A stretch of DNA of 64,000 nt from Streptomyces sp. NBC_00193 (GTDB lineage Bacteria > Actinomycetota > Actinomycetes > Streptomycetales > Streptomycetaceae), in contig NZ_JAPEMM010000002.1 of assembly GCF_026342735.1 (NCBI RefSeq), forward strand, positions 434,001-498,000, in the 5' to 3' direction. Made by a program: the position numbers and the translations under genes. Numbering within the stretch: the first letter of the stretch is position 1; every line of letters begins with the position of its first letter. Shown here piece by piece: positions 55,871-64,000 of this stretch. Below the pieces are notes generated by a model. The model saw only the letters and a list, made by a program, of their open reading frames with translations, was not told where the DNA came from and searched no databases.

Positions 55871-57178
55871 CTACTTCGCGAGGTTGAGCCCTCGGCCCTT
55901 GATGGCCGCCTCGGCTGCGGCCTGGCCGGCCGCGAGCCCGTCGGTCAGGGTGCCCTTGAGCCCGGCGTCCTGGATGGCGGTGTTGGTGGCGGTCTGCACC
56001 GGGCCCCAGACCCAGCCCGGGACGATGGTGTCGACCTGCGCGCCGGCGATCTCGTAGACCTTGTCGCCGCCGAAGAAGCCCTTGTCGTCGAAGGCCGCGG
56101 CGGCGATCGGACGCAGTTCGGGGCTGGCGGGCAGGCTGCTGCTCGGCGCCTTCAGGCTGCTGAGGCGGGCCTTGACGCCTTCGGGGCTGGTGGCCGCCCA
56201 CGTGGCGAACTCGGCCGCTTCCTTGACGTGCTTGCTGCCCTTGGTGACGGCGTAGCTGGTGCCGCCGAACATGCCGGTGGCCGGGGTGCCCCAGTGCGGC
56301 AGCGGGGCGACGCCCCACTTGCCCGAGTCCTTGGCCAGGGCCGTCATCGTGCCGCCCGCGCTCCAGGAGGCGCCGATGAAGCTGGCCATGACCCCGTCGG
56401 CCTTGGCCTTCGCGAACTCCGGGCCGTTGATCTTCAGGTTCATCACCAGGTCGTCCTTGACCAGGCCCTGCCAGTACGAGGCCACCTTCTGCGAGGAGGC
56501 GTCGTTGATGTTGACCTTCCAGCCATCACCCTCGGTGCCGTACCACTTGGCACCGGCCTGCCAGGAGAGCGCCGCCAGCAGGGGCGCGTCGTCGTTGCCC
56601 CAGCCGCCTATGCGCACGTTCTTGTCGGAGGCCTTGATCTTCTCGGCGGCCGCCTTGTACTCGTCCCAGGTCTTGGGGACTTCGACGCCCGCGTTCTTGA
56701 AGAGGTCCTTGCGGTAGTAGAGGAGGTTGGGCGTGGCGTCGTACGGCACGGCCCAGGTCTTGCCGCCGAGGGTCACCCGGTCCTGGACGCCCTGGGGGAA
56801 CTTCGCCTTCACGGCGGCGCCGGCCGGGGCGGTGATGTCCTCCAGGAATCCCTGACTGACGAACTCGGGGAGGGTCGGGTACTCGATGCCCGCGACGTCG
56901 GGAGCGTTCCCGGCCTTGATCGCGTTGCTGATCTTGGCGTACCCGTCCGGTCCGCCGGTGATGGCCGAGAAGGTGACCTTGATGTTCGGGTGGGACGCGT
57001 TGAAGGCGTCCACCACCTGCTGGGCACCGCCGGTCCAGCCCCAGTAGGTCAGGTTGACCGGCTCCTTGGGGGCGTCGGCCCTGGGCGCGGCGCCCTCGCT
57101 CCCACCGCAGGCAGTGGCGAACAGGGCCAGCGAGAGGGTGGCGAGGGCGGCGCGGGAGGTACGGGAAGTGAGCTTCAC
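55871..57178 (-). CDS. Extracellular sugar-binding lipoprotein of an ABC importer
   Basis: A 435-aa family-1 solute-binding protein with lipobox 'LFATAC' (C24), then 'VNLTYWGWTGGAQQVVDAFN', the 'NAPDVAGIEYPTLPEFVSQG' region and 'WAVPYDATPNLLYYRKDLFK', all typical of oligosaccharide receptors. The abundance of aromatic residues in the cleft suggests a sugar ligand. Start GTG 57178. It is the first gene of the operon, with the promoter and CTTTCG-type operator half-sites just upstream. Confidence 0.92.
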   Translation of the reverse strand: MKLTSRTSRAALATLSLALFATACGGSEGAAPRADAPKEPVNLTYWGWTGGAQQVVDAFNASHPNIKVTFSAITGGPDGYAKISNAIKAGNAPDVAGIEYPTLPEFVSQGFLEDITAPAGAAVKAKFPQGVQDRVTLGGKTWAVPYDATPNLLYYRKDLFKNAGVEVPKTWDEYKAAAEKIKASDKNVRIGGWGNDDAPLLAALSWQAGAKWYGTEGDGWKVNINDASSQKVASYWQGLVKDDLVMNLKINGPEFAKAKADGVMASFIGASWSAGGTMTALAKDSGKWGVAPLPHWGTPATGMFGGTSYAVTKGSKHVKEAAEFATWAATSPEGVKARLSSLKAPSSSLPASPELRPIAAAAFDDKGFFGGDKVYEIAGAQVDTIVPGWVWGPVQTATNTAIQDAGLKGTLTDGLAAGQAAAEAAIKGRGLNLAK

Positions 57179-57293
57179 TGCTCTGCTCCTCAGGTGCGAG
57201 CCGTCGATGCGGCGAGGTGATGCACATCATTCGGCCAGAGGAGAAGCGAGTCAATAGAAAACGAAAGCTTGAGAAAGAAAAGCGAAGTAACAG
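57179..57293 (-). promoter_or_regulatory. Promoter/operator region of the ABC importer operon
   Basis: Minus-strand TTGACT (57254-57249) with an AATGAT-type -10 about 17-18 bases on. Immediately upstream is CTTTCGTTTTC (complement of 57258-57267, AACGAAAG core), the same half-site that forms the palindrome in the regulator's own promoter (58466-58483). Confidence 0.5.
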
Positions 57294-58397
57294 TTAGGCC
57301 TCGCTGGACGCGCGCACCCGCAGCTCCGGCAGGATGGCGATCCGCCGCCTGGGCCGTCCCGGCTCGCGCAGCCGGCGTACGAGCAACTCCACGCCCGTCA
57401 CCCCGACTTCGTGCTTCGAGGGCGCCACCGCGCTCAGCGGCAGGTCCGCCAGGGAGGCGACCTCGTCGTCGTACGAGACCAGCGCGACATCGCCCGGCAC
57501 GGACAGCGAGGCGCCGCGCAGCCGCTGCATCAGCACCATGGCCTCGTGGTCGGGATGGACCAGGGCGGCGTCGACGCGGCCCTCCCGCACCGCTTCGACG
57601 AAGGCGTCCATCACCTCTTCGTAGGCGGCGTCACCGGCGCCGTACTGCTCCAGATCGAGGAAGAACGCGTGCTCGGCCGTGCCGGGGCCGGCCTCCTCCA
57701 TCGCCGCGTCGTAGCCCTTCTTGATCCAGGGCGCGGTGGGGGTCCCGCCGCGCATCACGAGGGCGATCTTGCGGCGCCCGGTGTCCAGGAGGTGGCGCAC
57801 CGCCAGCCTGGCTCCGTACCCGTGGTCCGTACCGACGTGCTCGGCGGCGGAGGCCTGTTGTTCGGGGCGGCGTTCGACCAGGACGACGGGCACCCCGAGC
57901 TCCTCGTACCACTGGCCGCCCGGCTTGCCCTCGCCGGCGGAGGGCGCCAGCAGCAGCCCGTCGACGCCGTCCTCGACCATCCGCGCGGCCTGCGCCTTCT
58001 CGGTGTCCACGTCGTACGTGGACACGGCGAGGGTCAGCCGCACCCCGAGGGCGTCCGCCGCTTCCCGGGCGCCCTTGATGACCTCGGGGTAGTAGTAGGC
58101 GGAGGACGGCACGATCAGCCCGAGGACCAGCGGCCGCCCGGCTCCGGTGGCGGGAGCGGCCGGGGCCGTGCGGGCCGCCGCCGGGGCGGCGGTCGCGGGG
58201 GCGGTCTCCGCCCAGTCCTCGGGCAGCATCGCGCCGCCGTGCACCCGGGCCAGCAGGCCGCGCTCGGCGAGGACTTCGACGTCCTTGCGCACCGTCACCA
58301 CGGACACGCCGAGCTCCGCCGCGAAGTCCGTGACGCGCATCGATCCCGCTTCGCGGACCCGTCGCAGGATCGCCTGCTGTCGTTCCTCTGCGTGCAC
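57294..58397 (-). CDS. Chimeric regulator: DeoR-type HTH fused to a LacI-type sugar-binding domain
   Basis: A 367-aa repressor. The N-terminus 'EERQQAILRRVREAGSMRVT' and 'LGVSVVTVRKDVEVLAERGL' then 'RVHGGAM' is a DeoR HTH, not LacI. After a Pro/Ala linker (~70-95) a periplasmic-binding-protein-like domain follows ('LVLGLIVPSSAYYYPEVIKG', 'DGLLLAPSAGEGKPGGQWYE', 'VALVSYDDEVASLADLPLSA'), as in LacI. GTG 58397 with GGGGAG upstream. It is placed directly upstream of the importer operon on the same strand (115-bp gap). The ligand is presumably the imported sugar. Confidence 0.88.
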   Translation of the reverse strand: MHAEERQQAILRRVREAGSMRVTDFAAELGVSVVTVRKDVEVLAERGLLARVHGGAMLPEDWAETAPATAAPAAARTAPAAPATGAGRPLVLGLIVPSSAYYYPEVIKGAREAADALGVRLTLAVSTYDVDTEKAQAARMVEDGVDGLLLAPSAGEGKPGGQWYEELGVPVVLVERRPEQQASAAEHVGTDHGYGARLAVRHLLDTGRRKIALVMRGGTPTAPWIKKGYDAAMEEAGPGTAEHAFFLDLEQYGAGDAAYEEVMDAFVEAVREGRVDAALVHPDHEAMVLMQRLRGASLSVPGDVALVSYDDEVASLADLPLSAVAPSKHEVGVTGVELLVRRLREPGRPRRRIAILPELRVRASSEA

Positions 58398-58465
58398 GGT
58401 GGAGCTCCCCTCGACTGCGTCCCTGGTCGAGATCAGCGTAGCGCGCGAAAACCAAAACTTACGTT

Positions 58466-58483
58466 TCCTTTCGAACGAAAGGA
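58466..58483. promoter_or_regulatory. Palindromic operator TCCTTTCGAACGAAAGGA
   Basis: Perfect 8-bp arms around AA, 69 bp upstream of the DeoR/LacI-type regulator and 148 bp upstream of the divergent lipoprotein gene. The half-site AACGAAAG recurs in the importer promoter at 57260-57267. Likely the binding site of the regulator itself. Confidence 0.6.
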
Positions 58484-58631
58484 TTGCATAGTGCATGCCG
58501 GACTACGACCGAACCTCGTGCGGGAGCCATGCATCCCGTCCACTACCGTCGGGGACGACCTTGTTGAGCCGAGCCCGTTCCTCCAGCGACGCCGCCCGAC
58601 AGAGTTCTCGACCACGACTCCCGGAGAAACG

Positions 58632-59462
58632 ATGCGCCGCACTTTCGTCCTGCCCGCCGCCCTCGCCGTCCTGCTCTGTGCCGGATGCGGCGCGACCGCC
58701 GAGGCCGGCGCCTCGGGCGACGGAGCCGGATCCGGCGGGACGGCGCCGTCGGCCCCGTCGGCCCCTGCCGTCGACCACGCGGACACCGTGCGCTCAGCCG
58801 CCGCGGCCACCCGTGCGACCTCGGCGCGGACCAGCCAGACCATGGATCTCACCACCGCCACGGCGGCGTTCACCATCACGGTCGTGGGCGACTTCGACAT
58901 GGCCGGCGACAAGGGCTCGCTCGCGGTGGACCTTCCCGGAGGCGCGATAAGCCACGCGGACGAGGTGTTCGCCGACGGCGTGGTGCACGTCCGCGGAGCG
59001 GGCGGCGTGCCCGCGGGCTCCTGGGCTTCGCTCGCACGGGACAAGGCCGAGTCCCACTACATCCTGCGGGCCCCGCTCAACGACCCGGAACACGTGCTGG
59101 AGCAGATCCCGGCGCTGGCTCGGGTGACCCGGGGCGAGGAGGAGGACCTGGACGGGGTGCGGGCCGTGCACTACCGCGGCACGCTGCCCTACGAAGCCCT
59201 CACCTCCCGGATCGCCGCGGACAAGCGGGCCCCCCTGGACACGCTCCGCACGCAGCTCGGCGGGGAGCTTCCCGTGACCACCGACGTCTGGGTCGACGGT
59301 CAGGGCCGGGTCGTACGGACGCATTCGACCCTCGATGTCGGCGGAGTCAAGTCCGTCACCACCGTGGCGTTCACCGACCTGGGCAAGCCCGTACGCGTCG
59401 AGGTCCCCGCCGCCCGGGACACCGTGCCCGCCAGCTCGTTCAGCGGTGTCCTGACCGGCTGA
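58632..59462 (+). CDS. LppX/LprG-like lipoprotein
   Basis: A 276-aa exported lipoprotein with lipobox 'LLCAGC' (C19), a Gly/Ser/Pro linker and a single antiparallel-sheet domain ('ATAAFTITVVGDFDMAGDKG', 'DGVRAVHYRGTLPYEALTS', 'TTDVWVDGQGRVVRTHSTLD') typical of the LolA/LppX-like family that binds lipids or assists envelope assembly. ATG 58632 follows GGAG. It diverges from the regulator gene and may share its operator region. Ligand unknown. Confidence 0.82.
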   Translation: MRRTFVLPAALAVLLCAGCGATAEAGASGDGAGSGGTAPSAPSAPAVDHADTVRSAAAATRATSARTSQTMDLTTATAAFTITVVGDFDMAGDKGSLAVDLPGGAISHADEVFADGVVHVRGAGGVPAGSWASLARDKAESHYILRAPLNDPEHVLEQIPALARVTRGEEEDLDGVRAVHYRGTLPYEALTSRIAADKRAPLDTLRTQLGGELPVTTDVWVDGQGRVVRTHSTLDVGGVKSVTTVAFTDLGKPVRVEVPAARDTVPASSFSGVLTG

Positions 59463-59507
59463 CGCGCGCCGCCCGGCAGGGCCTCGTACGGGCGGCCGGT
59501 CGTCCGG

Positions 59508-61019
59508 TCAGCGCACGCCGCCCATCAGCGCCTTGACCTTGTTGCGGTACACGAAGATCGCGATGCCTCCGAGGAGTGCCAGCGCGCCCTGGCTCGCGAA
59601 CCAGGACGGGGCGTCGGTGGACACGCCGAACTGCTGGAGCAGTGCCACCACCGAGTCGCCGACCGTGACCGCCAGGAACCAGACGCCCATCATCTGCGAG
59701 GAGTACTTCTCCGGGGCGAGCTTGGTGGTCAGGGAGAGCCCGACCGGGGACAGGGTGAGCTCGCCGACCGTCTGGATCAGGTACACCATCGCGAGCCACA
59801 TCGGGGACACCTTGACCCCGTCGACCGCGATGCCCTGGGCGACCATCATCACGGCGAACGAGAGCCCGATCAGGACCAGGCCGACGGCGAACTTGGCCGG
59901 GGTGCCGGGCTCCTTGGCCCGCCGGCTCAGCGCCACCCAGCCCCAGGCGAAGACGGGCGCGAGGGCCATGATGTAGAGCGGGTTGCACGCCTGGAACCAA
60001 CTGGCGGGGAAGCCCATGCCGAGGAAGGTGCGGGAGGTGCTGTCCTGCGCGAACAGGTTCAGGGTGGAGCCGGTCTGGTCGTAGATCCCCCAGAACAGCG
60101 CGGCCGCCGCGAAGAACCACACGTACGCCGACATCCGGGCCCGGTCGGCCGTGCCCAGGCTCTTGTCCCGCTTCATCCGCAGCAGGTACCAGGACGGCAG
60201 GACGATGCACAGGACGGTCAGCGGCAGCATCGCCCAGCTCAGCGTGAAGTGCCCGGACAGGCCCACGCATCCGTAGGCGACGGCTGCGACGGCCAGCCAG
60301 GTGAGCGACTTGCGGACGACCGCGGTGCGCTCCGCCCGCGAGAGCGGGGTCGGGACGACGTCGCTGCGCTCGGACATGTGCCGGCTGCCGAGGGCGAAGA
60401 AGGCGAGGCCCAGGGCCATGCCGACGCCGGCCATGGCGAATCCGAGGTGCCAGCTGACGCTCTGGCCGATGGTGCCGATCGTCAGCGGCGCGATGAAGGC
60501 GCCGAGGTTGATCCCCATGTAGAAGATCGTGAAGCCGCCGTCGCGGCGCGGGTCGTCCTTGTCCTCGTAGAGGTGGCCGACCATCGTGGAGATGTTGGCC
60601 TTGAGCAGGCCGGAGCCGACGGCGATGCACACGAGGCCGACGAAGAACGAGACCCGGGCCGGCACGGCCAGCAGGAAGTGCCCGATCATGATGACGGTAC
60701 CGCCGATGGCAACGGTCCTGCGGGCGCCCCAGGCGCGGTCGGCGAACCAGCCGCCGGGGAGGGCGAGCAGGTAGACCATCGCGTTGTAGAGGGAGTAGAC
60801 CGCGGTGGCCATGGCCGCGTTCATCGCGAGCCCGCCCTGGGAAGCCGGGGCGACCAGGTAGAGCACGAGCAGCGCGCGCATGCCGTAGAAGCTGTAGCGC
60901 TCCCACATCTCCGTCATGAACAGGTTGACCAGCCCGCGGGGTTGGCCCATGAAGGTCTTCTCGGGGCCCGCGGAGGAGGGTCTGTGCTCGTACTCGCCCT
61001 TGGTCAGGGTGGACGCCAT
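59508..61019 (-). CDS. POT/PTR-family proton-coupled oligopeptide transporter
   Basis: A 503-aa 14-helix di-/tripeptide importer. The family signature 'MWERYSFYGMRALLVLYLV' (ExxERxxYG at 37-46) and 'FTIFYMGINLGAFIAPL' (PTR2 signature) are present, along with the conserved 'SPMWLAMVYLIQTVGELTLS'. ATG 61019 has GAGG upstream; the frame continues 69 codons upstream without homology. Stand-alone gene, convergent with the lipoprotein (45-bp gap). Confidence 0.93.
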   Translation of the reverse strand: MASTLTKGEYEHRPSSAGPEKTFMGQPRGLVNLFMTEMWERYSFYGMRALLVLYLVAPASQGGLAMNAAMATAVYSLYNAMVYLLALPGGWFADRAWGARRTVAIGGTVIMIGHFLLAVPARVSFFVGLVCIAVGSGLLKANISTMVGHLYEDKDDPRRDGGFTIFYMGINLGAFIAPLTIGTIGQSVSWHLGFAMAGVGMALGLAFFALGSRHMSERSDVVPTPLSRAERTAVVRKSLTWLAVAAVAYGCVGLSGHFTLSWAMLPLTVLCIVLPSWYLLRMKRDKSLGTADRARMSAYVWFFAAAALFWGIYDQTGSTLNLFAQDSTSRTFLGMGFPASWFQACNPLYIMALAPVFAWGWVALSRRAKEPGTPAKFAVGLVLIGLSFAVMMVAQGIAVDGVKVSPMWLAMVYLIQTVGELTLSPVGLSLTTKLAPEKYSSQMMGVWFLAVTVGDSVVALLQQFGVSTDAPSWFASQGALALLGGIAIFVYRNKVKALMGGVR

Positions 61020-61343
61020 GATCGGTCCTCGCTCGCTCTGGGCGCGCGCGGATCGGCGTGCGGCCGCGCCCGGTGGGAGGGCCGGCACCAGCGCACGGTC
61101 CGTCCTTCCCCCACGCCCGAGGGGGTCCGGGCGGGCCTCTGGGGCGTGCCTCAGGGGCGGCCGGACGGGGACGGAACGCGCCGGGATCCACGCCCTGGTG
61201 CTCCATCGCGCCCGGACCCGGCCCACAGGTCATTCACTGTGTTCCCAGCCTGTCCCACGGGACGGCCCGGACACAGGGGCCTTCGGGGCACGCCGTGGAG
61301 CCGAAGGTCACGGCACGGCCCGCTGCCGGCGCTGACGAACGGC
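61020..61343. other. Intergenic region (324 bp) upstream of the peptide transporter
   Basis: No gene supported; open frames here are antisense or low-complexity. It should carry the transporter promoter (no clear hexamers). A hairpin CCTTCGG (61280-61286) / CCGAAGG (61301-61307) with a 14-nt loop can end the RNase HI transcript. Confidence 0.5.
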
Positions 61344-62075
61344 CTATCCGGCGTCGGGTCCGGCTCCACCGCAGTCGGGGTGGCCCCAGCGCGAACCGAG
61401 CTTGCTGATCTTCTCCCCCGCCGCGTACTGCTTCCCGCAGGGGCAGGTGCCGGGGAACTTGGCCTTGATGGTCACCCCGGCCCGGCCTGCGGTCGCGCTC
61501 TTGGTGGCCGTCGCGCCCTTGGCCGACGCGGCTCCGGCGGGACGGCGGGCGGAGGTGCTGCGGGCCGGGGTGCTGCGGGCCGGCGCCGGGACGGGCATGG
61601 AGGCGTGGCCCAGCGCGGTACCGGCCGGCTCCTGGCTCACGGCCGCGTCGCTGGCCGCCTGGTCGGCGATCGCGTTCAGGTGGTCGCCGTCCTCGCGGTG
61701 CGCGGGGACGTAGCGGAACTCCACGTCGCGGTCGGTCAGCAGGGCGTCGATGCTCTCGACGAGCTCCCGGTTGGCCACCGGCTTGCCCGCGGCCGTCTTC
61801 CAGCCGTTGCGCTTCCAGGCCGGGAGCCACTGGGTCACGGCCTTCATGGCGTACTGGGAGTCCATCCGCACCTGCACGGCCGTACCGGGGGCCACGGCCT
61901 CCAGCAGCCGCTGCAGAGCGGTGAGTTCACCCACGTTGTTGGTGGCCCGGCCCAGCGGCCCGGCCTCCCAGCGCTCGGGGTGCCCGTGGACGTCGGCGAT
62001 GACCCAGGCCCAGGCGGCGGGCCCGGGATTTCCCTTGGCCGCCCCGTCGCAGGCGGCGATGATGCGATCAGACAT
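61344..62075 (-). CDS. rnhA: Ribonuclease HI with C-terminal Cys/His motif tail
   Basis: A 243-aa protein. Residues 1-145 are RNase HI, cleaving RNA in RNA:DNA hybrids; active-site acids D10 ('ACDGAAKGNPGPA'), E50 ('NNVGELTAL'), D72 ('RMDSQYAMK') and D138 ('NAIADQAAS') and H127 are present. A disordered Ala/Ser/Arg/Thr linker (~147-195) leads to 'IKAKFPGTCPCGKQYAAGEK' and 'WGHPDC', a CxC...HxxC pattern suggesting a small zinc site. ATG 62075 begins 7 bp after the MMPL gene stop, same strand, so the two are probably co-transcribed. Confidence 0.9.
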   Translation of the reverse strand: MSDRIIAACDGAAKGNPGPAAWAWVIADVHGHPERWEAGPLGRATNNVGELTALQRLLEAVAPGTAVQVRMDSQYAMKAVTQWLPAWKRNGWKTAAGKPVANRELVESIDALLTDRDVEFRYVPAHREDGDHLNAIADQAASDAAVSQEPAGTALGHASMPVPAPARSTPARSTSARRPAGAASAKGATATKSATAGRAGVTIKAKFPGTCPCGKQYAAGEKISKLGSRWGHPDCGGAGPDAG

Positions 62076-62082
62076 CCCCCGA

Positions 62083-64000
62083 TCATGCCTCACCGCGAAC
62101 GCCGCCCGTGCCCACGGCTGCGGCCGGGGTCCCGGATCCGGCCGGGCCCGCCGACCCTGTGCCCGCCGATCCCGGGGTCCCGGATCCGGCCGGGGCCGCG
62201 TCCTCGACCGGCTCCGGCGAGGCCTCCGGCCGTGCCGCGTCGTCATCGTGCTGCCGCGGAAGGAGCCGGTCCAGGACGGGCGGCAGCCACCAGTTGGCCC
62301 GGCCCATCAGGAACATCGCCGACGGGACCAGCACCAGCCGCACCACGGTCGCGTCGAGGATCACGCTCACCGCCAGGCCCACCGCGAGCATCTTGACCAC
62401 GACGGTGGGCGATGCCGCGAAGGACAGGAAGACCGCGGTCATGATGAGCGCCGCGCTGGAGATGACCCGGCCGGTGGCCGCCAGCCCCGTACCGACGGCG
62501 AGGGTGTTGTCCCCGGTGCGGCGCCAGGACGCGGCGATGGCGGAGAGCAGGAAGATCTCGTAGTCCATCGACAGGCCGAAGACGATCGCGAACATCATCA
62601 TCGGTACGAACGACTCGATGGGGACGGGCTCCGACACCCCGATCAGCCCGCTCCCCCAGCCCCACTGGAACACCGCGACGAGGACCCCGTAGGACGCGGC
62701 GGTGGTGAACAGGTTCAGGGCGACCGCCTTGAGCGGGACCACCACGCTGCGGAACACGAAGGTCAGCAGGACGAGCGCGGCGGCCAGCACGATGGCGATG
62801 ATGAGCGGCAGCCGGTCCTTGACGGTGTCGCGGAAGTCCAGCTGGCCGGCGGTGGATCCGGTGAGGTAGCCCTCGGCGCCGGTGCCCTTCAGCGCGGCGG
62901 GCAGGGTGGTGCCGGTCAGCGTCGTGAACAGGCTCCCCGTCCCGGCGCTCTGCGGTCCGGTGGCCGGGGTGACGGTGGAGACGAGCAGCCGGCCGTCGGG
63001 GCTCGGCGCGAGCGGGGTGAACCCGGCTATCCCGGCCGTGTCCCGCAGCGCCGCGGTGAGTTCGGCGCTGATCCGGTCGGCCGGGACGGCGGCGTCGTGG
63101 ACGTCGGCCACCAGCACGAAGGGGCCGTTGGCCCCGGGGCCGAAGCCGGGTCCCTCGCCCTCGGTGATCCAGTCGTAGGCGGTGCGCGTGGTGCTGCCCA
63201 CCCGGTCGGCGCCGTCGTCGACGTGGCCGAGGCGCAGCGAGAAGAGCGGTACGGCGCACAGCGCGAGCAGCAGGGTGCCCGCGGTCAGGAACTTCCACGG
63301 GTGCCGGGCCACCAGGGCGGCGTAGCGGTGCCAGCCGTCGTGGTCGCCGGAGGTCTCGGCGACCGGGCGGCGCAGCGCGAACCGGTCGATCCGGCGCCCG
63401 ACCAGGCCCAGGGCAGCCGGTACGAGGGTCAGGGCGGCGGCCCCGGTGACGACCACGACGAGGGTGGCGGCCAGCCCCATGCGGCCGATGAAGGTCAGTC
63501 CGCAGGTGTACAGGCTCAGCATGGCCACCGCGACGGTGACGGCGGCCACGACGACGGCGCGCCCGCTGGTGGCGGCGGTACGGGCGGCCGCGTCGACCGG
63601 ATCGTGCCCGTCGAGGAGGTCCTGGCGGAAGCGGGTGGTGAGGAAGAGGGCGTAGTCGATGCCCACGCCGAGGCCGATCATGGTGGCCAGGGTGGGGGCG
63701 GCGGTCGCGAAGCTGAGGACGCCCGCCACGATGCCGACGATGCCGAGGCCCACGCCGACGCTGACCACCGCGGTGAGCAGGGGCAGCAGGGCGGCGGCGA
63801 CGCTGCCGAAGGCGAGCAGGAGGATCAGCAGGGCCACCAGGACGCCCGCCGCCTCTCGGGCCCTGTCGTCGACCGGCGGCCGGACGACCTGGTTCAGGTC
63901 CCCGCCGTACGCGACCTCGACGCCGGAGTCGCGGGCCGCGGCGGTGGCCGCGTCGAGGGTGCCGGTGTACTCGTGCCCGAGGGTCTTGACCTGCCGGTCG
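62083..64000 (-). CDS. MMPL/RND-family transporter (N-terminus beyond the window)
   Basis: At least 638 C-terminal residues; the frame is open to the right edge. Two RND-type membrane domains are visible: 'LGVGIDYALFLTTRFRQDLL' with 'SGRAVVVAAVTVAVAMLSLY', and 'FGLSMDYEIFLLSAIAASWR' with 'TGRVISSAALIMTAVFLSFA', where the GxxxDY aspartate-tyrosine pairs are the proton-relay sites of MmpL proteins. A periplasmic porter domain lies between. The C-terminal tail is Gly/Ala/Pro-rich. Likely exports lipids or drugs; several such transporters occur per streptomycete genome, so the substrate is open. Confidence 0.92.
   Translation of the reverse strand, partial: DRQVKTLGHEYTGTLDAATAAARDSGVEVAYGGDLNQVVRPPVDDRAREAAGVLVALLILLLAFGSVAAALLPLLTAVVSVGVGLGIVGIVAGVLSFATAAPTLATMIGLGVGIDYALFLTTRFRQDLLDGHDPVDAAARTAATSGRAVVVAAVTVAVAMLSLYTCGLTFIGRMGLAATLVVVVTGAAALTLVPAALGLVGRRIDRFALRRPVAETSGDHDGWHRYAALVARHPWKFLTAGTLLLALCAVPLFSLRLGHVDDGADRVGSTTRTAYDWITEGEGPGFGPGANGPFVLVADVHDAAVPADRISAELTAALRDTAGIAGFTPLAPSPDGRLLVSTVTPATGPQSAGTGSLFTTLTGTTLPAALKGTGAEGYLTGSTAGQLDFRDTVKDRLPLIIAIVLAAALVLLTFVFRSVVVPLKAVALNLFTTAASYGVLVAVFQWGWGSGLIGVSEPVPIESFVPMMMFAIVFGLSMDYEIFLLSAIAASWRRTGDNTLAVGTGLAATGRVISSAALIMTAVFLSFAASPTVVVKMLAVGLAVSVILDATVVRLVLVPSAMFLMGRANWWLPPVLDRLLPRQHDDDAARPEASPEPVEDAAPAGSGTPGSAGTGSAGPAGSGTPAAAVGTGGVRGEA

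Noticed and set aside
1..64000. CRISPR array, prophage or biosynthetic gene cluster
   Set aside because: No regularly spaced repeats with unique spacers, no phage structural or integrase genes near the tRNA, and no PKS/NRPS/terpene/RiPP core enzymes were seen. The two tandem repeats have 9- and 13-bp units without spacers.

Overview
The window looks like chromosomal DNA of a Streptomyces (or very close actinomycete). Coding third positions are strongly G/C, GTG and TTG starts are common, 4-bp ATGA/GTGA gene overlaps are frequent, and the gene repertoire is streptomycete: Tat-exported carbonic anhydrase, DnaE2 with an ImuB-like partner, a cspA-type gene beside a glycine/serine-rich DEAD helicase, several GH and ABC sugar systems, and many lipoproteins. 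No biosynthetic gene cluster, prophage, CRISPR array or replication origin was seen.

Layout. 1-10.1 kb: the tail of a membrane protein, then a tightly coupled seven-gene minus-strand operon for an unusual amino-/acyl-sugar and its export or decoration (Gfo/Idh/MocA dehydrogenase, NDP-sugar epimerase, two DegT aminotransferases, a NeuD/PglD-type acyltransferase, a 1099-aa secreted multidomain protein, a GT2 glycosyltransferase). 10.5-14.2 kb: a divergent GT2 gene, then an MFS transporter plus membrane-anchored beta-propeller pair and a small hypothetical. 14.3-17.5 kb: SCO5918-like gene, a palindromic MITE-like repeat, DEAD helicase, cold-shock protein and the initiator tRNA-Met. 17.6-20.5 kb: SDR / MFS exporter / TetR group. 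20.5-27.2 kb: ACT-domain gene with a leader-peptide attenuator, oleate hydratase, BCP-type peroxiredoxin, RpiR regulator, M14 carboxypeptidase, DUF4239-like membrane protein. 27.3-36.4 kb: HelD-family RNA polymerase motor, carbonic anhydrase, ImuB-like/DnaE2 mutasome pair, APH-fold kinase. 36.4-39 kb: an IS5-type element, a collapsed histidine-phosphatase pseudogene and an S41 protease (a small accessory patch). 39.2-45 kb: stand-alone genes including rifampicin monooxygenase rox, with a textbook rifamycin-associated element in its promoter. 45-58.5 kb: a glycan-processing district: discoidin-metallophosphoesterase, a second MFS + beta-propeller pair, GH20 hexosaminidase, and a convergent fucosidase / dehydrogenase / ABC sugar importer operon with a chimeric DeoR/LacI-type regulator. 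58.6-64 kb: lipoprotein, POT peptide transporter, RNase HI with a Cys/His tail, and a truncated MMPL transporter.

How the parts fit. The strongest recurring theme is extracellular glycan: one operon appears to make and transfer a modified sugar, and the 45-58 kb block appears to hydrolyse and import glycans. The same two-gene module (MFS transporter translationally coupled to a membrane-anchored propeller) sits next to both, 35 kb apart; its function is not known to me and it is the best candidate for an undescribed system. A second theme is RNA polymerase and antibiotic stress: rox carries the RAE, and a HelD-family protein lies 13 kb away, without an RAE. All gene functions are inferred from sequence motifs and family knowledge; no database search was run.
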